16,834 nt of DNA. Source: CALREA01 sp041674865 (GTDB taxonomy: Bacteria > Patescibacteriota > Gracilibacteria > UBA1369 > UBA12463). The position numbers were made by a program, and so were the translations under genes. Shown here in pieces: positions 12,501 through 16,834 of this stretch (the first letter of the stretch is position 1; every line of letters begins with the position of its first letter). The notes below the pieces were generated by a model. It searched no databases and was not told the DNA's origin. It saw only the letters and a list, made by a program, of their open reading frames with translations. The stretch covers positions 1-16,834 of the forward strand of contig JBAYUX010000030.1 of assembly GCA_041674865.1 (NCBI GenBank), given 5' to 3'.

Positions 12501-13694
12501 CTATCTGTACAATACCTCAATCCCCGGCAACTTCTTGCCGCTGAGAAATTCTAATGAGGCGCCTCCGCCTGTGGAGATGTGGCCGAAGTCGTCTTCGGTG
12601 AAGCCGAGAGTTTTGAGGACTTCTGCTGTGTCACCACCACCGAGAACGGAGAAGGTTCCGGTTTTTTTGGCATCAGCGACTGCTTGTGCGACAGCTCGTG
12701 TTCCGTTTTGGAATGGAGTGAATTCGGTTAAGCCGAGTGGGCCGTTCCAAAGAATGGTCTTAGACTGAGCAATGATTTTTTTGAAGGCTTCGACGGACTG
12801 TGGGCCGATGTCGAGAATCTTGGCATCTGCGGGAACAGCGTTACTTGCAACGACTTCCGTAGCGGCTGTGTTTGAAATTTCTCGTGCGATGACGACGTCT
12901 GTTGCGACGATAACTTGTGATGGGGAGGTGGCTTTTGCGAGGAGTTCTTTAGCGAGATCGAGTTTGTCTTTTTCACAGAGAGACTGGCCGACTTCATTGC
13001 CTGCTGCGGCGATGAAGGTATTGGCGAGACCTCCTCCAATCAAGATATTTTGTGCCTTACTGATAAACTGATCGATCATGCCGATCTTGTCTTTGATCTT
13101 TGCACCACCGAAAATGACGGTGAATGGCTGCTCAGGAGACGTGAGAAGGGGCTGCATCGCTTTCATTTCTTTTTCGATGAGGAAGCCGGCGTAGGCTGGA
13201 AGAACGGTTCCAAGGCCGCTTGATGTTGCGTGAGCGCGGTGACTGACAGCAAAACCGTCGAGAACAAAAACTTCTCCAAGCGTTGCGAGCTCCTGAACAA
13301 ATGCTGGGTCGTTGGCCTCTTCTCCTGGATAGAAACGTGTATTTTCGAGCATGATCATCTCTCCATTTTGCATCTGATCGATCGCGCCTTTTACCTCATC
13401 ACCAAGGCATTCATTGAGCTTTTTGACTGGCTTACCGAGAAGTTCACTGAGACGCTTGGCGACTGGATCGAGACGCATGGACTCGACAACTTTTCCATCT
13501 GGACGGCCGAGGTGGCTCAAGATAATAAGCTTGGCACCTTTTTCGAGGAGGTAGGTAATTGTTGGAAGTTCTTTTGTGATGCGGTTGTCGTCTGTAATAT
13601 TTCCTTGCTCATCTTGTGGCACATTGAAATCTGCACGAAAGAGGACTTTTTTGCCCTGTGGGTCAAAGTCTCGGATGGTCTGAAGCGTTGCCAT
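12501..13694 (-). CDS. pgk: Phosphoglycerate kinase
   Basis: Glycolytic enzyme that transfers phosphate from 1,3-bisphosphoglycerate to ADP, cytoplasmic. The 397-residue protein is full length. N-terminal substrate domain: LFRADFNVP (18-26), HLGRPDG (61-67), LENTRFYPGEEAND (116-129) and SHRAHAT (151-157). C-terminal nucleotide domain: FGGAKIKDKI (195-204), WNGPLG (316-321), GGGDTAE (352-358) and STGGGASLEFL (374-384). The usual NDAFGTAHRAHAS stretch reads LDGFAVSHRAHAT, a modest departure. It follows ribH by 56 nt on the minus strand and converges with the 12023 gene. The leader before the ATG is C/T-rich without a ribosome-binding motif. Confidence 0.97.
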   Translation of the reverse strand: MATLQTIRDFDPQGKKVLFRADFNVPQDEQGNITDDNRITKELPTITYLLEKGAKLIILSHLGRPDGKVVESMRLDPVAKRLSELLGKPVKKLNECLGDEVKGAIDQMQNGEMIMLENTRFYPGEEANDPAFVQELATLGEVFVLDGFAVSHRAHATSSGLGTVLPAYAGFLIEKEMKAMQPLLTSPEQPFTVIFGGAKIKDKIGMIDQFISKAQNILIGGGLANTFIAAAGNEVGQSLCEKDKLDLAKELLAKATSPSQVIVATDVVIAREISNTAATEVVASNAVPADAKILDIGPQSVEAFKKIIAQSKTILWNGPLGLTEFTPFQNGTRAVAQAVADAKKTGTFSVLGGGDTAEVLKTLGFTEDDFGHISTGGGASLEFLSGKKLPGIEVLYR

Positions 13695-13750
13695 GATGGA
13701 AGGGGTGAAAAGATAGATGGGAAAAATATGTAGAAAAAATCAGTCGTATT

Positions 13751-14206
13751 TTACGCACGAAACTGCGCCATTTCAACTGCTGCCCTGGCGAATTCTGCGC
13801 CTTTGTTCATCTTGTTTGCTCGTACTCTTTCGACGGCCTGCTTCTTGTTTTCTACTGCGAGAATACCAAAAATCACTGGAACGTCTTCATCGAGATTTAC
13901 CTCCATGAGTCCTTGATGCGAAACTTCTGATACAAGGTCGAAATGCTTCGTTTTTCCGCGGATAATAATTCCGAGAGCAATGATAGCGTCGTATTTTTTT
14001 GACTTAGCGATTTTGAAGGTGGCGTAGGGGAGTTCGAGTGCTCCGGGAACACGATAGAGCTGTGTCGACTTCACTCCAAGAGCGGCGAGTTCATCGATGA
14101 CATTCTGAAGAAGTTCACCTCCGAGCTCGTCATTGAATCGCGGAAGGATGATGGCGATATTGAGGGATTTTTTTGCCTTCTTGATGGTGGATTGATTGAG
14201 TTTCAT
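13751..14206 (-). CDS. ribH: 6,7-dimethyl-8-ribityllumazine synthase
   Basis: Penultimate riboflavin enzyme: condenses the ribityl-pyrimidinedione with dihydroxybutanone phosphate; usually forms large cytoplasmic shells or pentamers. The 151-residue protein has the standard layout: LNIAIILPRFND (15-26), RVPGALELPYA (52-62), the loop IIRGKTKHFD (81-90) with catalytic His88, and PVIFGILAVENKKQAVERV (110-128), followed by the NKG helix. Family members mostly have Asp or Glu then Thr (RGDT/RGET) where this one has RGKT. It lies 21 nt after ribE, so the two last steps of the pathway are co-transcribed. Confidence 0.95.
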   Translation of the reverse strand: MKLNQSTIKKAKKSLNIAIILPRFNDELGGELLQNVIDELAALGVKSTQLYRVPGALELPYATFKIAKSKKYDAIIALGIIIRGKTKHFDLVSEVSHQGLMEVNLDEDVPVIFGILAVENKKQAVERVRANKMNKGAEFARAAVEMAQFRA

Positions 14207-14227
14207 GGGTGTGTTGTTTGATTTCGA

Positions 14228-14854
14228 TTAGATAAGATTTCGCTCTTTGAGGAAGTTATATTTTGCCTGGCCGTCTTGTGCGTCGAGCATTCGTTCGAGG
14301 TAGCGGGCGATGAGATCGATTTCGAGGTTAACCGGATCTCCGACTATGAGCTTCCCAAGGTTTGTTTCCTGGAGCGTGAATGGAATGAGTGAAACTTGAA
14401 GTGAGCTGTCCATGAGTTTTGAAACGGTGAGGCTGACGCCATTGATGGTGATAGATCCTTTGAAGGCGATAAATCGAGAGAGTTCTCTCGGAAAAGAAAT
14501 CTCGATTTCGCTTCTTTCGTTGATCGATTTTATGGTTCCAACTCCGTCGACGTGCCCCTGAACGAGGTGACCGCTAATGCCTTTTTGGAGGGTTAACGTG
14601 AGCTCGAGGTTTACGCATGTGCCTTCGTGGTAGTTTTTGACGATCGTTCTTTCTTGAGTCTCTGGAATGGCCTCTACGGTAAAAAGACCCTCGGATATCG
14701 AGGTTGCGGTGAAGCAGGCTCCGTCGATCGCGACAGAATCGCCCAAATTGAGTTTTGAAGCTGTTTTTGGAGCGGAAATGGTCAAAACAAGGATAGTATC
14801 CTTCTTTTCCAGCTTTGAGACGGTCCCGAGTTCTTCGATGATTCCTGTAAACAT
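14228..14854 (-). CDS. ribE: Riboflavin synthase, alpha chain
   Basis: Final step of riboflavin synthesis: dismutates two 6,7-dimethyl-8-ribityllumazine molecules into riboflavin and a pyrimidinedione. The 208-residue protein begins with the diagnostic MFTGIIEELG and shows the internal duplication of the family: VAIDGACFTAT (41-51) in the first lumazine-binding half matches ITINGVSLTVS (135-145) in the second, with GHLVQGHVDGVG (95-106) at the junction. It is first in a minus-strand unit with ribH and pgk. A -10-like TACAAT lies only 8 nt before the ATG, suggesting a nearly leaderless mRNA. No FMN riboswitch is visible upstream. Confidence 0.95.
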   Translation of the reverse strand: MFTGIIEELGTVSKLEKKDTILVLTISAPKTASKLNLGDSVAIDGACFTATSISEGLFTVEAIPETQERTIVKNYHEGTCVNLELTLTLQKGISGHLVQGHVDGVGTIKSINERSEIEISFPRELSRFIAFKGSITINGVSLTVSKLMDSSLQVSLIPFTLQETNLGKLIVGDPVNLEIDLIARYLERMLDAQDGQAKYNFLKERNLI

Positions 14855-14862
14855 GTGCGCCG

Positions 14863-14891
14863 ATTGTAATCTTTTTTTTAACTTTTGTTGA
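14863..14891 (-). promoter_or_regulatory. Possible promoter of ribE-ribH-pgk
   Basis: On the minus strand TCAACA (14891-14886), 17 nt, TACAAT (14868-14863). Transcription would start only 1-3 nt before the ribE ATG, so the mRNA would be nearly leaderless. Confidence 0.4.
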
Positions 14892-14946
14892 GAGAATTTT
14901 AATGTCCGACTGCTACCCTTAAGATATTATTTCTTAACTTTTTCTT

Positions 14947-15369
14947 ATGAAAAGTTACAACAAGGCGATGCTTCTCGGTCATTTAACGGCCGATCCGGAG
15001 CTTCGCAGTACTCCGACAGGCAAGACTGTCACTACTTTTAATCTTGCGATTAACCGCCGGGGCGGCAAGACGAGCGAGGAGTCCGTCGACTTCCACCGGA
15101 TTGTGGCCTGGAACCAAAAGGCCGAGTTTTGCTGCCGAAACCTCAAAAAGGGGATGGCGGTCTTCATCGTGGGTAATCTCATGAATCACTCGTTTGAGGG
15201 AAAAAATGGGAAGCAGTACGTCACCGAAGTTATTCTTCAGGATGTGAATATTCTCACTTGGAAGGGTCGAGAGCAGGCTCCTGAAGTTGACGAACCGACT
15301 GAGGATGATGTCCAGATTGAGGAAGTTGATGTGGCAGAGGACGACATCTCTGCTACAATGAGTGCGTGA
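14947..15369 (+). CDS. ssb: Single-stranded DNA-binding protein
   Basis: Coats single-stranded DNA during replication, repair and recombination. The 140-residue protein has one OB fold (about 1-107), with NKAMLLGHLTADPELRSTPT (5-24), TTFNLAINRR (29-38), VDFHRIVAWNQKAEF (47-61) and KKGMAVFIVGNL (67-78). The tail (108-140) is short and acidic. It ends DDISATMSA instead of the usual DDDIPF-type tip that binds partner proteins, so that interaction site seems missing or altered. The stop is TGA, the only TGA stop in the window, and an in-frame TAA follows at once. The start of the glycosyltransferase gene overlaps this stop by 4 nt. Confidence 0.95.
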   Translation: MKSYNKAMLLGHLTADPELRSTPTGKTVTTFNLAINRRGGKTSEESVDFHRIVAWNQKAEFCCRNLKKGMAVFIVGNLMNHSFEGKNGKQYVTEVILQDVNILTWKGREQAPEVDEPTEDDVQIEEVDVAEDDISATMSA

Positions 15370-16295
15370 TAAGTATTGTTATTCCTACCTACAATCGGGC
15401 AGATGTTTTGAAGGAGTGTCTCGAGTGTCTTTCTCGTCAGACATGCGCTGCAACTGATTTTGAAGTTGTTGTAGTGAATGACGGTGGCACGGATGCGACT
15501 GCCGACGTGGTGAATTCGTTTATCACTCAGGGAAAAATATCTGTCCGATACTTTGAAAAAAACAATGAAGGACAGGGGATTGCGAGAAACGTAGGCGTGA
15601 AAGAGGCGAAGGGCGAGATTATCGCCTTCATCGGTGATGATATTTTTGTGAAAGAGGATTTTGTGCAGAGGCATTTGGATATGCATAAACAGCACCCTGA
15701 GGAAAATGCCGGTGTTCTCGGTTTTATTGATTGGGATCCGCGAACTCCTGATATGCCGCTTTATCGATTTATGACGAATGGATCGATTATTCTCGGTCGA
15801 TTTGGTGGTCATCAATTTGCATATGAGAAGCTCGACGGAAAAACTGAGGCGTCATATGATTTTTTCTACACCTCAAATATCTCTCTCAAAAAGTCACTCC
15901 TTGAGAAGTTTCCTTTTGATGAGTCGTTTTTAAAATACGGCTGGGAGGATATTGAACTCGGTTATCGTTTGGCTAAGGAGGCTGGATTTCAGCTTTTCTA
16001 TGACAGGCAAATTTTCGCTTATCACTACCATTTAATGGATGAGGAAGGTTTGAAAAAACGAATGTTTGCAATAGGGAAGGCCGCGGTTCTTTTTGATCGA
16101 AAGTATCCGGAACTTGGCAAGGTTCCTTCTCCTTCGAAACAATTTCTGTTCACCATTTTTTCGTCGACACCTCTGATAGTTCTCTTTGATTATTTACGTA
16201 AGACTTTCGGTGGAAGTTTTTATTATTGGTACTATTACGCAATTTCTAAAAAATACTTCTTAGAAGGTTTGCATCAGGGCTTAAAGGAACTATAA
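15366..16295 (+). CDS. Family 2 glycosyltransferase
   Basis: A 309-residue GT-A fold enzyme that transfers a sugar from a nucleotide-sugar donor to a surface glycan or lipid acceptor. Evidence is the N-terminal SIVIPTYNRADVLKECLECL (3-22), the nucleotide-binding VVVVNDGGTD (34-43), NEGQGIARNVGV (67-78) and the acidic metal-site region FIGDDIFV (88-95). A KYGWEDIELGYRL motif follows near residue 205, typical of galactosyl-type GT2 enzymes. A C-terminal hydrophobic, aromatic stretch (about 258-295) may lie on the membrane. The start is GTG at 15366, overlapping the ssb TGA (GTGA), which implies translational coupling; no later start keeps the first strand. The acceptor is unknown. Confidence 0.9.
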   Translation: MISIVIPTYNRADVLKECLECLSRQTCAATDFEVVVVNDGGTDATADVVNSFITQGKISVRYFEKNNEGQGIARNVGVKEAKGEIIAFIGDDIFVKEDFVQRHLDMHKQHPEENAGVLGFIDWDPRTPDMPLYRFMTNGSIILGRFGGHQFAYEKLDGKTEASYDFFYTSNISLKKSLLEKFPFDESFLKYGWEDIELGYRLAKEAGFQLFYDRQIFAYHYHLMDEEGLKKRMFAIGKAAVLFDRKYPELGKVPSPSKQFLFTIFSSTPLIVLFDYLRKTFGGSFYYWYYYAISKKYFLEGLHQGLKEL

Positions 16296-16296
16296 T
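16268..16296 (+). promoter_or_regulatory. Candidate promoter inside the end of the glycosyltransferase gene
   Basis: TTTGCA (16268-16273), 17 nt, TATAAT (16291-16296). The -10 box contains the TAA stop of the glycosyltransferase gene. Start near 16303 gives a leader of about 38 nt for the lipoprotein gene. Confidence 0.55.
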
Positions 16297-16340
16297 GCTT
16301 TCGAAGTTTCTTTTGGAAGTCTTACCTCACCTCATTATTT

Positions 16341-16834
16341 ATGAAAAAAGTTCTAGCCAATATCTCTCTTCTTGCGATTCTCGCAATGCCTCTTTCTGGA
16401 TGTTCTCTTTTTCTCAAAGAAAAGGCTCAAAAGAAGGGTGCCGTTGAGCAAATGACATTGAACTACTATCGATTTGGCGATGATGCAGAGGTGATTAAGC
16501 CACTCCTTGATAGTTATCAAACAGCTCATCCTGGACTTACGATTCGTCTTTTTACTCAATTCCCTTCATACGCTCAATATGAAGATCAAATTATTAACGA
16601 GATGGCGGAGGGCGGTGGTCCAGACTTGTTTTCAGCTCCAAATGCATGGATTTATAAACATCAGAAAAAGATCGCTCCTTTGCCGACTGACATGATGTCG
16701 GTTGATCAGTTCCGTCAGACGTTTGTCGCTGTAGCTGATCGAGATCTTGTTCGCCCGGATGGCGGTACTCCTGCGGCTCTTCGTATTTATGGTATTCCAC
16801 TTTTTATTGATACACTTGCCCTTTATTTTAACAA
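16341..16834 (+). CDS. Extracellular solute-binding lipoprotein (partial, 3' end outside the window)
   Basis: The reading frame is open from the ATG at 16341 to the window end, giving 164 codons. The N-terminus is a lipoprotein signal peptide: MKK, a hydrophobic core, then a lipobox LSGC with Cys21 as the lipid-modified residue. The mature part looks like a family 1 (sugar-type) ABC transporter binding protein: LNYYRFGDDAEVIKPLLDSY, a Y...H.G..I....F stretch, and INEMAEGGGPDLFSAPNAW, which matches the usual GxGPDLF signature, then YGIPLFIDTLALYFN. It would sit on the outer face of the membrane and pass sugars to a permease not seen here. An independent promoter is likely at 16268-16296. Confidence 0.85.
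   Translation, partial: MKKVLANISLLAILAMPLSGCSLFLKEKAQKKGAVEQMTLNYYRFGDDAEVIKPLLDSYQTAHPGLTIRLFTQFPSYAQYEDQIINEMAEGGGPDLFSAPNAWIYKHQKKIAPLPTDMMSVDQFRQTFVAVADRDLVRPDGGTPAALRIYGIPLFIDTLALYFN

Noticed and set aside
13230..13733. Plus-strand open frame of 167 codons opposite pgk
   Set aside because: Shadow of the conserved pgk coding frame; the translated peptide shows no domain.
14855..14946. FMN riboswitch before ribE
   Set aside because: The 92-nt gap lacks the conserved riboswitch core and is shorter than the element.
1..16834. Recoding of TGA as glycine, as in Gracilibacteria
   Set aside because: All conserved genes are full length with no internal TGA, and glycines use GGN codons. The code appears standard.

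Overview
The window looks like a piece of chromosome from a small-genome, uncultivated bacterium of the Candidate Phyla Radiation (Patescibacteria). Peregrinibacteria or a close relative is my best guess, from overall gene style and not from any database comparison. Pointers are the eukaryote-like (type 2) isoleucyl-tRNA synthetase, a lone membrane-anchored VirD4/TraG-like ATPase, very tight gene packing, and start codons preceded by pyrimidine-rich leaders without a recognisable Shine-Dalgarno motif. The genetic code appears standard: no gene is broken by TGA, CGA is the favoured arginine codon at conserved arginines, and TGA is almost unused as a stop.

Layout, left to right. (1) 38-5508, plus strand: ileS, a four-helix YvlD/PF04020 membrane protein, secG and a family-5 extracellular solute-binding protein, separated by 16-24 nt and probably one operon for translation, export and nutrient capture. 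(2) 5597-9102, plus strand: rplI, ruvX and the VirD4/TraG-like ATPase, closed by a hairpin terminator at 9148-9171. (3) 9183-11743, accessory island: a gene with a near-consensus promoter, whose C-terminal end looks like the variable region of a diversity-generating retroelement (DGR) target; a DGR-type reverse transcriptase that is broken by 5' truncation, a frameshift at a CA repeat and an amber codon; and an orphan PemK/MazF toxin. (4) 11745-12490: a candidate small RNA on the minus strand with its own extended -10 promoter and terminator, then an unrecognised small protein with a consensus promoter. (5) 14854-12501, minus strand: ribE-ribH-pgk, the last two riboflavin enzymes followed by phosphoglycerate kinase. 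(6) 14947-16834, plus strand: ssb, a translationally overlapping family-2 glycosyltransferase, and the start of a sugar-type solute-binding lipoprotein cut by the window edge.

The most interesting part is 9.2-12.0 kb. A DGR appears to have lost its reverse transcriptase and template repeat while its target gene keeps an intact reading frame, promoter and terminator, so the target may be a frozen variable protein. Next to it lie an orphan toxin and a convergent, structured small RNA with two copies of a 20-21 nt repeat.
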